NCBI GenBank assembly: GCA_002238555.1
Contig: MPMO01000041.1
Span: 1 to 44,753, forward strand
Reading direction: 5' to 3'
From: Caldilineaceae bacterium bin34
Lineage (GTDB): Bacteria; Chloroflexota; Anaerolineae; Caldilineales; Caldilineaceae
Length of the DNA: 44,753 bases
Shown in pieces: positions 15,833 through 24,957 of the stretch (position 1 is the first letter of the stretch; every line of letters starts with the position of its first letter). The notes beneath the pieces are model-generated. The model was not told the DNA's origin, did not search any database, and saw only the letters and a program-made list of their open reading frames with translations. Made by a program: the position numbers and the translations under genes.

Positions 15833-16750
15833 TCAGCGACCGCCGTAGTAGACCAGGCGTCCCGAAACGCGGAACAGTACCATGGTGAAGACCACAATGA
15901 TGAGGAAGAGGATCCACGCCTGGGCCGAGGCATATCCCATCTTGAAGAACTCGAACGCCGACTGATAGAGATAGATCGACATCATCAGGGTGGAATCGGC
16001 CGGACTGCCCCGGCCGTCGGTCATGACGTGGACCTGCGTGAAGAACTGGAAGGCGGCAATCAGACCCACAATCACGTTGAACAGAATGACCGGGCTGATC
16101 ATGGGCAGCGTGATGTTCCAGATTTTCTGGATGGTATTGGCGCCGTCCAGGGAGGAGGCTTCCAGCAGTTCGCGCGGTACGTCCTGCAGGGCCGCCAGGT
16201 AAATCACCACCGCGTTGCCGACGCTCCAAACGCTCATCAGGATCAGGGCTGCCTTGGCCCATTGCGGATCGCCCAGCCAGGCCGGTCCGTTGATCCCCAC
16301 GAACGACAGCAGATAGTTGACCACCCCGCTGCGGGGATTGAACATCCACAGCCACACGATGGCCGCGGCCACGATGGGGGTGATGCTGGGCAGGAAGAAG
16401 ATCGTGCGGAACGCGGACAGGCCCCGCACGCGCATGTTCAGCAGCATGGCCAGCAGGATGCCGAAGAGCGTGCCCAGGGGAACCGCGCCCAGCGCATAGT
16501 AGGTGCTGTTCCAGAGCGAGGTGAGGAAGCGGGGATCGTCGAAGAGGTTGACGTAATTGTCCCAGCCCAGCCAGCGGGGACTGCGCAGAACCGGGTAAAA
16601 GGTGAAGCTGTAGTACAGCGAGGCCAGGAATGGATAGACCCTGAATACGATGAATCCCAGGATCCAGGGCGAGATGAAGAGCAGGCCCGTGGCCAGGCGT
16701 TTGCGATCCCGGCGGCTGGAGAACCGGAACGACGATGCGGCGGCGGTCAT
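15833..16750 (-). CDS. Carbohydrate ABC transporter permease, MalF/UgpA type
   Basis: A 305-residue inner-membrane permease of the CUT1 sugar-uptake family. A short cytoplasmic N-terminus is followed by the first helix (GLLFISPWILGFIVFRVYPF), a conserved SLYYSFTFY segment, four further helices, and the EAA loop (LEASSLDGANTIQKIWNITL) that docks the ATPase. It starts six bases after the MalG-type permease stop, so the two are translationally close and form a heterodimeric channel. The MalK-type ATPase is not encoded in the window; many organisms supply one shared ATPase in trans. The substrate is unknown. Confidence 0.94.
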   Translation of the reverse strand: MTAAASSFRFSSRRDRKRLATGLLFISPWILGFIVFRVYPFLASLYYSFTFYPVLRSPRWLGWDNYVNLFDDPRFLTSLWNSTYYALGAVPLGTLFGILLAMLLNMRVRGLSAFRTIFFLPSITPIVAAAIVWLWMFNPRSGVVNYLLSFVGINGPAWLGDPQWAKAALILMSVWSVGNAVVIYLAALQDVPRELLEASSLDGANTIQKIWNITLPMISPVILFNVIVGLIAAFQFFTQVHVMTDGRGSPADSTLMMSIYLYQSAFEFFKMGYASAQAWILFLIIVVFTMVLFRVSGRLVYYGGR

Positions 16751-16756
16751 GGCGAT

Positions 16757-17644
16757 CTACCCCTTCAGCCCGGTCAGGGCAATGCCTTCGATGAAGGTCC
16801 GCTGCGCAAAGAAGAAGAGCAGGATGATGGGCAGGATGCTCATGCACGTGGCGGCCATGATCCAGGCGAAATTGGAGAAGCCGTAGGCGCTCTCCATGTT
16901 GGCGATGCCCAGCGAAATGGTGTACTTGTCGACATCGCTGAGGTAGATGAGCGGCCCGAAATAGTCGTTCCAGCTGCCGATGAACTGAAACAGGGCCACC
17001 ACGGCCAGGGCGGGGGTGGCCAGCGGGATCACGATGCGCAGGAATATCAGGAGTTCGGACGCGCCGTCCACGCGGGCCGCGTCCGTCAGTTCGGCGGGGA
17101 GCGCCATCAGGAACTGGCGCAACAGGAAAATAAAGAATGGGCTTCCCAGGAAGATGGGCAGGATTAGCGGGTAGTAGGTGTTGAGCCAGTTAAGGTCGCG
17201 GAATATCAGGTACAAGGGAATGAAGGTCACGAAGTCCGGCAGGATCATCGTGGCCAGCACGACGGCGAAGACGTAGTCGCGCCCGGGCCACTGGACGCGG
17301 GCAAACCCGTAGGCGATCAGCGAGTTGGACAGGACCGCCCCGATCACCGATGGCACGGTGACCACCACCGTGTTCCAGAGGTAGCCTCCCAGGGAACCTT
17401 CCACGAAGGCGGTCACGTAGTTGTCCCAGCGAATGGGATCCGGGATCCAAATGGGCGGATAGAGGGGCAGTTCCTCGGCGTTCTTCAGGGAGGTCGAAAC
17501 CATCCACACCAGTGGAATCAGGAAGAAGGCGGAGAACAACACCAGCACCAGGTACTTGCTCGTTTCACCGAGAGGACGGAGCAGGCGCTGCTCTCCGGTC
17601 GAGACGGCAGGTTGGTCGCGGGGTGTGTCCAGGGAGGTGGTCAC
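16757..17644 (-). CDS. Carbohydrate ABC transporter permease, MalG/UgpE type
   Basis: A 295-residue CUT1 permease. After a proline-rich cytoplasmic lead come the first helix (YLVLVLFSAFFLIPLVWMVS), the conserved TSLKNAEEL and NTVVVTVPS segments, and the EAA loop (ELTDAARVDGASELLIFLRI). The C-terminus FIEGIALTGLKG is typical of MalG partners. It follows the binding-protein gene after 163 bases that contain a strong hairpin, and it precedes the MalF-type gene by six bases. Together with that gene it forms the membrane channel for the family-1 binding protein upstream. Confidence 0.94.
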   Translation of the reverse strand: MTTSLDTPRDQPAVSTGEQRLLRPLGETSKYLVLVLFSAFFLIPLVWMVSTSLKNAEELPLYPPIWIPDPIRWDNYVTAFVEGSLGGYLWNTVVVTVPSVIGAVLSNSLIAYGFARVQWPGRDYVFAVVLATMILPDFVTFIPLYLIFRDLNWLNTYYPLILPIFLGSPFFIFLLRQFLMALPAELTDAARVDGASELLIFLRIVIPLATPALAVVALFQFIGSWNDYFGPLIYLSDVDKYTISLGIANMESAYGFSNFAWIMAATCMSILPIILLFFFAQRTFIEGIALTGLKG

Positions 17645-17748
17645 GGGGTGAGGTTGGGGCGGTCGGGACCGGCTGCAGGGATGGCACCGCTTGGGACTGG
17701 GTGGGCCCGAGCGGATTCAGTCGGCCCGCGGGTGTTCGGGGCAGAGCG

Positions 17749-17779
17749 GGACTGGGCGGCCGCACGGGCCGCCCAGTCC
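17749..17779 (-). promoter_or_regulatory. Intercistronic 13-bp hairpin between binding protein and permeases
   Basis: GGACTGGGCGGCC (17749-17761), loop GCACG, and its exact complement (17767-17779) form a perfect 13-bp stem. It lies 28 bases after the binding-protein stop and over 100 bases before the first permease. In maltose-type operons, hairpins at this place are known to stabilise or separate the binding-protein message so that it is made in excess over the permeases. No U-tract follows, so read-through is expected. Confidence 0.65.
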
Positions 17780-17807
17780 AAACCCGCCCTGCCGAATTTG
17801 CTTGGGT

Positions 17808-19199
17808 TCAGCTTGACTGATCAAGCCAGAGGTCGAGTTCCTTCTGTGCTTCCTCCTGCACGAAGTCGAGGGCTTCCTGCGGACTCTTCTCGCCCAGATA
17901 GGCCTTCTGCCACTCAGCCCCCAACAACGAGTTGTAGGAGGAGCTGGTGGGCACCTTGGGGGGATACAGGTAGTAATCCGAGTTGTACAGGTCGTCCATG
18001 AAGATGTCGGTGAAGCCCGGGCAGGCGCCAATCACCTCGTCCCGGAAGAGGGGGTGGTCCTGCATGCCTTCCGACACGGGATTGTTGACACACAGCCAGG
18101 TGATGAAGAGCGACGTGTAGGTGTCGCGATCACCAGTGGCGCCGGTCATGACGCTGATGATTTCCCAGGCTGCTTCCGGTTCGGGTGCCGTGACCGGCAC
18201 AATCCAGCCGTCGCCGTAGGTGTACATGCCGCGTGTCTCATATCCGGTCGGCTTGGGGAAGGGCCAGACGGTGAACCTGAAGTCTTCGTTGGCGTAGTCC
18301 CGCATCGAGTTGAAGCGCCAAGGTCCGGTGGTCTCGGTAGCCCGTACACCGGCCAGGAACGGAGCCAGGCCGCGCGAACGGCCGCTTGCGCCTTGCAGCG
18401 ATGCCTGGTAGGACTGCATCTTGTCCACGCCGAAGCGCTCCCAGACGGATGTGTTCCACTCCAGGGCCTTGACATTGTTGGGATGGTTGGCCGTGACCGT
18501 TGTCTCGTCCTGTACGAACTGGCCCTGGAAGCGTCCCATGATCATGGCGTTCCAGTTGAAGTCGCCGCCCAGGACATCAATGTTGCCGTCGGAGTCGTAG
18601 GTGGTCATCTGTTCCCAAACGTCGACAAGCTCCTCCAGGGTTTCAGGGGGATTGTCCACGTCCACGCCGGCGGCTTCGGCCAAGTCCAGATTGACGAACG
18701 TTCCCATGGACTGGTTCCACATGCTGGCGTAGTAGAAGTTCCCCTGGTACGTTCCCAGGTCCCAGATGGCGGGATGCATCCAGTCCCTGAGGGTCTGGAC
18801 CTGGTCGGGGTTGCCCAGTCCATCCAGGGCCAGCAGCGCTTCGTTGGCTGCGAGCTGATAGGCAATGGCGGCGCCGAAGACGACGGCCGTGGTGGGCCCC
18901 TCATTGGCTGCAATGCCGGCCAGGAGCTTCTGGGTCATGCCGCCGGCCACGACCACGTGGTGGGCCCGCACACTGGTTTGTGACTGGTTGTAGCCGTCCA
19001 GGATCTGTTCAATCTTGTCGGCGGCGCCCTCGGTCCAGCCGGTCCAAACATCAATGTCCACCGGAGCCATTTCAGCGGTGGTGTCCTCGCCGGATGCCGG
19101 AGCGGCCACCGGTGCCGCGCAGGCGGCCAGGGCCAGGGATGCAGCCCCGATGGTGGTGCCCTTCAGGAATCCGCGACGAGTTAACGTGCCTTTGCGCAT
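17808..19199 (-). CDS. ABC sugar-binding lipoprotein, family 1
   Basis: A 463-residue extracellular solute-binding protein (SBP_bac_1 type) of a carbohydrate ABC system. The N-terminus has a twin-arginine-like motif, RRGFLK (residues 8-13), a hydrophobic stretch and a lipobox ending at Cys27 (LALAACAAP). This suggests export as a folded lipoprotein. The mature part includes DIDVWTGWTEGAADKIEQIL near the start, as in maltose- or glycerol-phosphate-binding proteins. The ATG at 19199 was chosen over an upstream one because GGAAGGAC precedes it at good spacing and the signal peptide then begins normally. It heads the operon with the two CUT1 permeases and an amidase. The ligand is unknown. Confidence 0.92.
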   Translation of the reverse strand: MRKGTLTRRGFLKGTTIGAASLALAACAAPVAAPASGEDTTAEMAPVDIDVWTGWTEGAADKIEQILDGYNQSQTSVRAHHVVVAGGMTQKLLAGIAANEGPTTAVVFGAAIAYQLAANEALLALDGLGNPDQVQTLRDWMHPAIWDLGTYQGNFYYASMWNQSMGTFVNLDLAEAAGVDVDNPPETLEELVDVWEQMTTYDSDGNIDVLGGDFNWNAMIMGRFQGQFVQDETTVTANHPNNVKALEWNTSVWERFGVDKMQSYQASLQGASGRSRGLAPFLAGVRATETTGPWRFNSMRDYANEDFRFTVWPFPKPTGYETRGMYTYGDGWIVPVTAPEPEAAWEIISVMTGATGDRDTYTSLFITWLCVNNPVSEGMQDHPLFRDEVIGACPGFTDIFMDDLYNSDYYLYPPKVPTSSSYNSLLGAEWQKAYLGEKSPQEALDFVQEEAQKELDLWLDQSS

Positions 19200-19720
19200 G
19201 GTGTACAAGTCCTTCCCATGATCATATGGGGCTGGTTGCTGGTTGCTGCCGGTCACCCGGTCTGCAAACAGCGGTTGGGGGATTTGGTTGCGGCCAATTC
19301 TACCCGAGTGCCGAAACGGTTGTTCGACGGGGTAGGCCAGCGCATCGGAAGCGGATTTCCGCAGGCATGGGCGGCGGGGCCAACCGGCATGGCTCAGTCC
19401 CCGTCAAGGACGATTGAGAGCGGAGGCCCCGCCGCCACCGCGGTTGCCGGGGGCTGGATCGGCATGTGGATCCACCGGCCATGCCGGAAACCCGGACTTG
19501 CCGTGGAGCATGTCCCCGCGTTCCAGACGTCGACAACGTCCTGCCACTCAAGAGTCCGGGGATTGCAGGTCGCATGCGACACGGGTACATCCGCTCCAAG
19601 GCCCGGGCACACGCCAACGGGGTGTGGCAATGCCGGGCTGCCCCATACAATGCACCTGTCAGGTGTTGCCGCCAGCCAGCCTGGCGTTGTTTCAAGCCAC
19701 TTGCACGGAAACGGATCGTG
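19200..19720. other. Divergent intergenic region between the CUT1 operon and the aminotransferase
   Basis: This 520-base stretch separates two divergently transcribed units and should hold both promoters. On the minus strand a TAGAAT (19297-19302) lies about 98 bases before the binding-protein start and could be its -10 box, without a good -35. No clear plus-strand promoter or conserved gene is visible; the open frames here are overlapping and lack recognisable domains. Confidence 0.4.
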
Positions 19721-21094
19721 ATGACAACCCAACAGCTGCTGCAACGCCTGGAGGACCGCTATCGGGAGGCCACGCCGAAGTCGGCCGCGTTGCATGCCCG
19801 GGCCAAACGCGTCATGCCCGGCGGGGAGACCCGGAGTTCCACCTATTTCCGACCCTATCCCCTGGTGATTGATCGTGCTTCTGGCACCGAGCTGGTGGAT
19901 GTGGACGGCAACCGTCTGCTCGACTTCATGAACAATGCCACCACGCTGATCCACGGCCATCGATTCGCTCCGGTTGAGGAAGCCGTGCGGGATCAGGTCG
20001 CCAAGGGAACCGCTTGGGGAGCCCTGAACGAGCACCAGATTGTGCTGGCGGAAATCCTATGCAGCCGGGTGGCCTCCGTGGACCGTATCCGGTTTGCCAA
20101 TTCGGGCACGGAGGCCACCATGATGGCCCTCCGGGCGGCCCGGGCCGCTACGGGGAAGTCGCATTTCGTCAAGGTGGAGGGTGGCTATCACGGCACGCAC
20201 GATGCCGTCAGCGTCAGCGTCTCCCCCGGTGTCCGCGGCGCGGGTTCGGAGCAACGGCCCCGGAGCAAGCCGGAAGGCGCCGGTATCCCCGACCATGCCC
20301 GGGAAGCCATGCACGTGGTGCCCTTCAACAACGAACAGGCCCTGGCCGAGACGGTCGCGAACCATCGGGACTCCATTGCCGCCGTGATTGTGGAACCGCT
20401 GCTCGGTTCCCATGGCTACACGACGGCCACCGGGTCGTATCTGGAGGCGGTCCGCCGCATCACGGAGGAGCACGGCGTTCTGCTGGTGCTGGACGAGGTT
20501 CAAACCTTCCGCCTCGACCACGGCGGAGCCCAGGCCCTGTACGGCATCAGGCCCGACTTGACGGCCTTCGCCAAGATCATCGGCGGCGGCTTCCCCGTGG
20601 GTGCCTTCGGCGGGCGGGCGGATCTCATGGACCGCTACGATCCCGATGCCAAGGAATCCATTGGCCACGGCGGCACCTTCAACGGCAATCCGGTCACCAT
20701 GGCCGCGGGTGCAGCCGCCATGGAGCATCTGACGGCGGACCGCATCGCGTACATCAACGAACTTGGGGACCGCCTGCGCACGGGCATGGGCGAAGTCCTG
20801 GTCGAACAGGGCCTGCAGGGACGGATTGTGGGCCGCGGATCGCTCGTGGGAATTCACATGACCGACAGGCAGATTCGCACCTACCGGGATGCAAGTTCGG
20901 CACCTGCGGAAGTGCAGCGTTTCATCTTTCTGGCCTGCCTGAACCGGGGGCTCATGATGTCCACGGGCGGCTGCCTGAACACAACCACGGCCATGACCCG
21001 GGAAACTGTTGACGAGGCGATTGGGATCTTTCAGGAGGCGTTGATTGAGGCCTATCCGTTTATCGAGTCCGGGTATCCCCAACTGCTTCGATAG
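19721..21094 (+). CDS. Class-III PLP aminotransferase (glutamate-1-semialdehyde aminomutase-like)
   Basis: A 457-residue fold-type-I PLP enzyme. Family landmarks are RVMPGGETRSSTYFRPYPLV at the N-terminus, NSGTEATMMALRAAR (phosphate-binding), EGGYHGTHD, LLVLDEVQTFR (Asp contacting the PLP ring nitrogen), and Lys285 in FAKIIGGGFPVGAFGG, the expected Schiff-base lysine. Sequence style is closest to glutamate-1-semialdehyde 2,1-aminomutase and related aspartate-aminotransferase-family enzymes. It is in no tetrapyrrole context, so a catabolic or biosynthetic aminotransferase acting on an amino acid or amino sugar is more likely. The start ATG was chosen because the long in-frame extension upstream is not homologous to the family. 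It is followed 98 bases later by an FAD oxidoreductase. Confidence 0.92.
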   Translation: MTTQQLLQRLEDRYREATPKSAALHARAKRVMPGGETRSSTYFRPYPLVIDRASGTELVDVDGNRLLDFMNNATTLIHGHRFAPVEEAVRDQVAKGTAWGALNEHQIVLAEILCSRVASVDRIRFANSGTEATMMALRAARAATGKSHFVKVEGGYHGTHDAVSVSVSPGVRGAGSEQRPRSKPEGAGIPDHAREAMHVVPFNNEQALAETVANHRDSIAAVIVEPLLGSHGYTTATGSYLEAVRRITEEHGVLLVLDEVQTFRLDHGGAQALYGIRPDLTAFAKIIGGGFPVGAFGGRADLMDRYDPDAKESIGHGGTFNGNPVTMAAGAAAMEHLTADRIAYINELGDRLRTGMGEVLVEQGLQGRIVGRGSLVGIHMTDRQIRTYRDASSAPAEVQRFIFLACLNRGLMMSTGGCLNTTTAMTRETVDEAIGIFQEALIEAYPFIESGYPQLLR

Positions 21095-21192
21095 CCTGGC
21101 GTACCACGGACAGGGGGTTGTCCCATCCGGCACCACACCGATGGGAAGCGCGTACGGCCCCGAACCTGCGGCCAAACCCTGGGATTGACACC

Positions 21193-22779
21193 ATGGACAC
21201 GGACATCCTGATTGTCGGAGGCGGAACAGGCGGCACGGCGGCGGCCATGCGGGTCGCCGCGATGGGGCTGCGCGTGGTGTTGACCGAGCCCACGGACTGG
21301 ATTGGGGGCCAGTTGACCGCCCAGGCAGTGCCGCCGGATGAACATCCTTGGATCGAGAGCCACGGGTCCTGCCGCAACTACCGCCGTTTTCGGCAGGGGG
21401 TGCGGGACTATTACCGCAGGCACTACCCGCTTACGGCCGAAGCGCGGGGTACCAGCCTCCTGAATCCGGGGAACGGGTATGTGAGCCGACTGTGTCACGA
21501 GCCGCGGGTGGCCCACGCAGTCCTCATGGAGATGGCCGCGCCCCACTTGGCGCGGGGCAATCTGAGGTTGCTGCTTGAACACGAACCGGTTGCGGTTCAG
21601 ACCGCGGGCGACCGCGTCGAGGCGGTGGAGCTGCAGGACAACCGGTCCGGCCAAACCCGGTGGATCAGGGCTCCTTACGTACTGGACGCGTCGGAACTGG
21701 GCGATCTTCTGGACTTGGCCGGGATCGAACACGTAATCGGTGCCGAGAGTCAACAGGAGACGGGCGAGCTGCATGCCTTGCCCGGCGATGCCGATCCGAT
21801 GGACCAGCAGTCCATCACATGGTGTTTTGCACTCTCCCACCATCCGGACGAGGACCATGCAAGCGAACGCCCGGACATGTACTCCTATTGGAAGGACTAT
21901 CGGCCGGACTTCTGGCCCGGCCGGTTTTTCGACTGGCACGATTGCCACCCGACCACGCTGGAGCGCCGGTTCGCGCCGATTTTCCATGCGCCGGACCATC
22001 CCGACCGGTCGCGGGAACGGTGGCGCTACCGTCGGCTGCTGGATGCCGGGCTCATGGAACCGGGATTCGGCATCGGCGATGTTTCCCTGATCAACTGGCC
22101 CCAGAATGATTACTGGGCCAAACCCCTGCTCGGGGTGTCGCCAACCATGCGGGAACAGGCATTGCGGGAGGCGCGCCAACTGAGTCTGTCGTGGTTGTAC
22201 TGGATGCAGACCGAAGCGCCGCGGGTGGATGGCGGCACGGGTTACCGGGGGCTCAGGCTCAGGGAGGACGCGGTGGGCTCGCAGGATGGTCTGGCCAAGC
22301 ATGTCTACGTGCGCGAATCCCGCCGCATCAAGGCGGAGTTTACGGTCCTGGAGGAACACGTGGGCCTGGAACAGAGGGGAGACCTGAAGGGCGCCGAGTC
22401 CTTTCCGGACACTGTGGGCACGGGCTGCTACCGCATTGACCTGCATCCCAGTTCCGCGGACCGGAACTACGTCTATGTCGGCTCCTATCCCTTCCAGATT
22501 CCGTTGGGCGCCTTGGTCCCCGTGAGGATCGAAAATGTCCTGCCTGCGTGCAAGAACCTCGGGGTCACGCATATCACCAACGGCTGCTATCGGCTGCATC
22601 CCGTGGAGTGGGCGATTGGGGAAGCAGCGGGTACCCTGGCGGCGTTTAGCCTGCAAAAGGGCACGTCGCCGCGCGGCGTGTTGCATGGTGAAGGGTTGCT
22701 AAGCGAGTACCAGGGGCTCCTGGCCCGTGGCGGCGCCGACCTGCACTGGCCGGACCACGCCCGCAACATCGCGGTCTGA
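21193..22779 (+). CDS. FAD-dependent oxidoreductase (FAD_oxidored family)
   Basis: A 528-residue flavoprotein starting MDTDILIVGGGTGGTAAAMR, the dinucleotide-binding GxGxxG at the very N-terminus; this is why the ATG at 21193 was preferred over an upstream GTG. DWIGGQLTAQAVPPDEHPWI and the C-terminal region THITNGCYRLHPVEWAIGEA followed by AGTLAAF are typical of the PF12831-type family found beside carbohydrate and natural-product catabolic genes. The reaction is an FAD-linked oxidation of an unknown substrate. No signal peptide is present. It lies between the aminotransferase and the methyltransferase/sulfatase pair, all on the plus strand. Confidence 0.9.
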   Translation: MDTDILIVGGGTGGTAAAMRVAAMGLRVVLTEPTDWIGGQLTAQAVPPDEHPWIESHGSCRNYRRFRQGVRDYYRRHYPLTAEARGTSLLNPGNGYVSRLCHEPRVAHAVLMEMAAPHLARGNLRLLLEHEPVAVQTAGDRVEAVELQDNRSGQTRWIRAPYVLDASELGDLLDLAGIEHVIGAESQQETGELHALPGDADPMDQQSITWCFALSHHPDEDHASERPDMYSYWKDYRPDFWPGRFFDWHDCHPTTLERRFAPIFHAPDHPDRSRERWRYRRLLDAGLMEPGFGIGDVSLINWPQNDYWAKPLLGVSPTMREQALREARQLSLSWLYWMQTEAPRVDGGTGYRGLRLREDAVGSQDGLAKHVYVRESRRIKAEFTVLEEHVGLEQRGDLKGAESFPDTVGTGCYRIDLHPSSADRNYVYVGSYPFQIPLGALVPVRIENVLPACKNLGVTHITNGCYRLHPVEWAIGEAAGTLAAFSLQKGTSPRGVLHGEGLLSEYQGLLARGGADLHWPDHARNIAV

Positions 22780-22859
22780 TGCGCCCTGCTGCCCAAGTCC
22801 CCCAGTCGACAGCCGCTGTGCCTGGACGCTTCCGCACAGCCACAACCTGGTGATCGGTG

Positions 22860-23549
22860 ATGCCGTTCTCGATTGACCAAGTCATTCCCTGGGGTCGGAC
22901 CCTCGATGAATACGAAGCCATGTTCAGCCTGTCGCCACAGGACAAGGCAGGCCGCATCCTGGGATGTGCGGACGGACCGGCCAGCTTCAACGCGGAAATG
23001 ACGGCACAGGGCTGCCGCGTGGTGTCCGCTGATCCGCTGTATGCCTTCGCGTCGGAGGTCATTGCGCAGCGGGGTCGCGAGACGTTCGAGCTGGTGCTCG
23101 ACCAGACGCGACGCAACCGACAGGACTTCGTGTGGGACCGCATAGATTCACCGGAGGCACTGGGCCAACTCCGGATGGAGGCCCAGCAACTGTTTCTGGA
23201 AGACTTCCCCTGCGGCAGGGCCGACGGCCGCTACATCGACGCGTCCCTGCCGGATCTGCCGTTCTCCGATGGGGTGTTCGACTTGGCCCTGTGTTCCCAT
23301 TTCCTGTTCCTCTACAGCCAGCAGTTTGACTTGGCATTCCATGTGCTGGCCATGCAGGAGATGCTCAGGGTGGCCCGGGAAGTCCGGGTGTTTCCCCTGC
23401 TGCAGTTGGGCGGTGCGCCTTCTCCTCACGTGCAAGGGGTTGTGGCGGCCTGCCGCGCGGCAGGCATGCGTGCGGAGTTGGTGTCTGTAAATTACGAGTT
23501 CATGCGGAACGGAAATCAAATGCTGCGGGTTGAGGAACCCATGTCTTGA
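22860..23549 (+). CDS. SAM-dependent methyltransferase (class I-like)
   Basis: A 229-residue protein with a Rossmann-like S-adenosylmethionine site: ILGCADGPASFNAEMTAQGC (motif I with Asp-Gly) followed by VVSADPLYAF (acidic end of strand 2). A later LPFSDGVFDLALCSHFLFLY matches motifs IV/V, and the C-terminal part has VSVNYEFMRNGNQML. The substrate is not known. The preferred start is the ATG at 22860; a GTG immediately before it is possible. Its stop overlaps the sulfatase start as TTGA, so the two are translationally coupled and probably act together. Confidence 0.85.
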   Translation: MPFSIDQVIPWGRTLDEYEAMFSLSPQDKAGRILGCADGPASFNAEMTAQGCRVVSADPLYAFASEVIAQRGRETFELVLDQTRRNRQDFVWDRIDSPEALGQLRMEAQQLFLEDFPCGRADGRYIDASLPDLPFSDGVFDLALCSHFLFLYSQQFDLAFHVLAMQEMLRVAREVRVFPLLQLGGAPSPHVQGVVAACRAAGMRAELVSVNYEFMRNGNQMLRVEEPMS

Positions 23550-24949
23550 ACCGGCCCAACATCCTCTGGATTTGTACGGATCAGCAGCGTCTGGACACCA
23601 TCGGTGCGTTGGGCAATTCCCATGCCCGCACACCCAACCTGGACCGACTGTGCGCCGCCGGCACGGTGTTTCGGAACGCCTATTGTCAGAGCCCGGTGTG
23701 CACACCCAGCCGGTCCAGCTTCCTGACCGGCCGGTATCCCGGCACGATTGGCGCCGGCCGCAACAACAACGACCGATGGCCGGAGCGCGCCGACCTGCTG
23801 CCCCGCTTGTTGCGGGATGGGGTCGGCTACGACTGTGGCCTGGTCGGCAAGCTGCATCTGGCGGGTGCCTACCAGCGCGAGACCCCGGACAGCCGCGTAC
23901 ATGGCGTCCGGGTGTTTGAACCCGAGGTGCGACCGCGCGACGACGGGTATCGAGTCTTCCAGTGGAGCCACAGCCCCTTCGACGACTGGGGTCGGCCCCA
24001 TGCCTACGCCAACTGGGTCCGGGCCAGGGGGTTCGATCTGGGGGAGTTGCGACGCCGCGGGGAATCCATTCCGGCGGAGTGCCACCAAACCACATTCTGT
24101 GCCGACACCGCCATCGAGTATATGACCGGCCAGCTCGCCAGTCCCTGGCTTGTGAGCATGAACCCGTTTGATCCGCACCCGCCGTTCGACCCGCCGTCGG
24201 ACTATCTTGCCCGGTTCGATCCGGCCGCGATGCCCGGCCCGGCCTTCCGGAGCAGTGACCTCGAGGCGCAGGCCCGGCTGGCGGACGTGGACTTCCAATC
24301 TTCGGCGAAGCCGCCGGATCCGGCGGCCGACGGTCCTCGCAAGGCTGCCTACCACGCCATGATCGAATTGATTGACGAAAACGTCGGCCGTGTGATCAAG
24401 GCCCTGGAAGACTCCGGTCAAAGGGACCGGACGCTCATCATCTTCATGTCGGACCACGGCGACATGCTGGGTGATCACGGGCTTTGGGGCAAGGGCTGCC
24501 GCTTTTACGAAGGCCTGGTTCGTGTGCCTCTCGTCGTGTCATGGCCCGGACGCGTGCGGGAGGGGGTTGTCAGCAATGCCCTGGTTGAATTGACCGATCT
24601 GGTGCCGACCCTGATGGATGTCGCGGGTCTCGACGCCCCTGCCGGCCTGCCGGGCCGCAGTTTGTGGTCGTTGCTGACGGGCAGGGCGCCGGCGCACAGG
24701 CACCGGGAGTTTGTGCGGTGCGACTATCACGGTGCCCTCAACCTGGGTCGGGGCCCGAGACGCAGTCACGGAACCATGATTCGGACCGCAGGCTGGAAGC
24801 TGGTCCTCTACCACGGCATCGGACTGGGCGAACTGTTCAACCTGGAGCAGGATCCGATGGAGTTCGACAACCGTTGGGACGACCCAGCTTGTGCCGATCG
24901 GCGCAGGTACATGACAGGGTTGGATTCGGATGCGTCAGGGCATGCGTAG
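23546..24949 (+). CDS. Sulfatase (formylglycine type)
   Basis: A 467-residue arylsulfatase-superfamily hydrolase that removes sulfate (or a related ester) from an organic substrate. The N-terminus NRPNILWICTDQQRLDTIGA supplies metal-binding Asp12. The signature CTPSRSSFLTG begins at Cys52, the residue normally oxidised to formylglycine (CxPSR), and IFMSDHGDMLGDHG holds further metal ligands. The TTG start overlaps the methyltransferase stop (TTGA) and puts the conserved core directly at the N-terminus. No signal peptide is evident, which points to a cytoplasmic enzyme acting on an imported sulfate ester. A formylglycine-generating enzyme is not encoded here. A second sulfatase, of the CTPAR type, is at 39614. 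Confidence 0.94.
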   Translation: MNRPNILWICTDQQRLDTIGALGNSHARTPNLDRLCAAGTVFRNAYCQSPVCTPSRSSFLTGRYPGTIGAGRNNNDRWPERADLLPRLLRDGVGYDCGLVGKLHLAGAYQRETPDSRVHGVRVFEPEVRPRDDGYRVFQWSHSPFDDWGRPHAYANWVRARGFDLGELRRRGESIPAECHQTTFCADTAIEYMTGQLASPWLVSMNPFDPHPPFDPPSDYLARFDPAAMPGPAFRSSDLEAQARLADVDFQSSAKPPDPAADGPRKAAYHAMIELIDENVGRVIKALEDSGQRDRTLIIFMSDHGDMLGDHGLWGKGCRFYEGLVRVPLVVSWPGRVREGVVSNALVELTDLVPTLMDVAGLDAPAGLPGRSLWSLLTGRAPAHRHREFVRCDYHGALNLGRGPRRSHGTMIRTAGWKLVLYHGIGLGELFNLEQDPMEFDNRWDDPACADRRRYMTGLDSDASGHA

Positions 24950-24957
24950 AGTTGCCA

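Noticed and set aside
19466..19720. N-terminal extension of the aminotransferase
   Set aside because: Family homology starts at the ATG of 19721; the extension has no recognisable content.
19721..21094. Assignment as HemL of tetrapyrrole biosynthesis
   Set aside because: The fold fits, but no other haem genes are near and many catabolic aminotransferases look alike, so only the superfamily was assigned.
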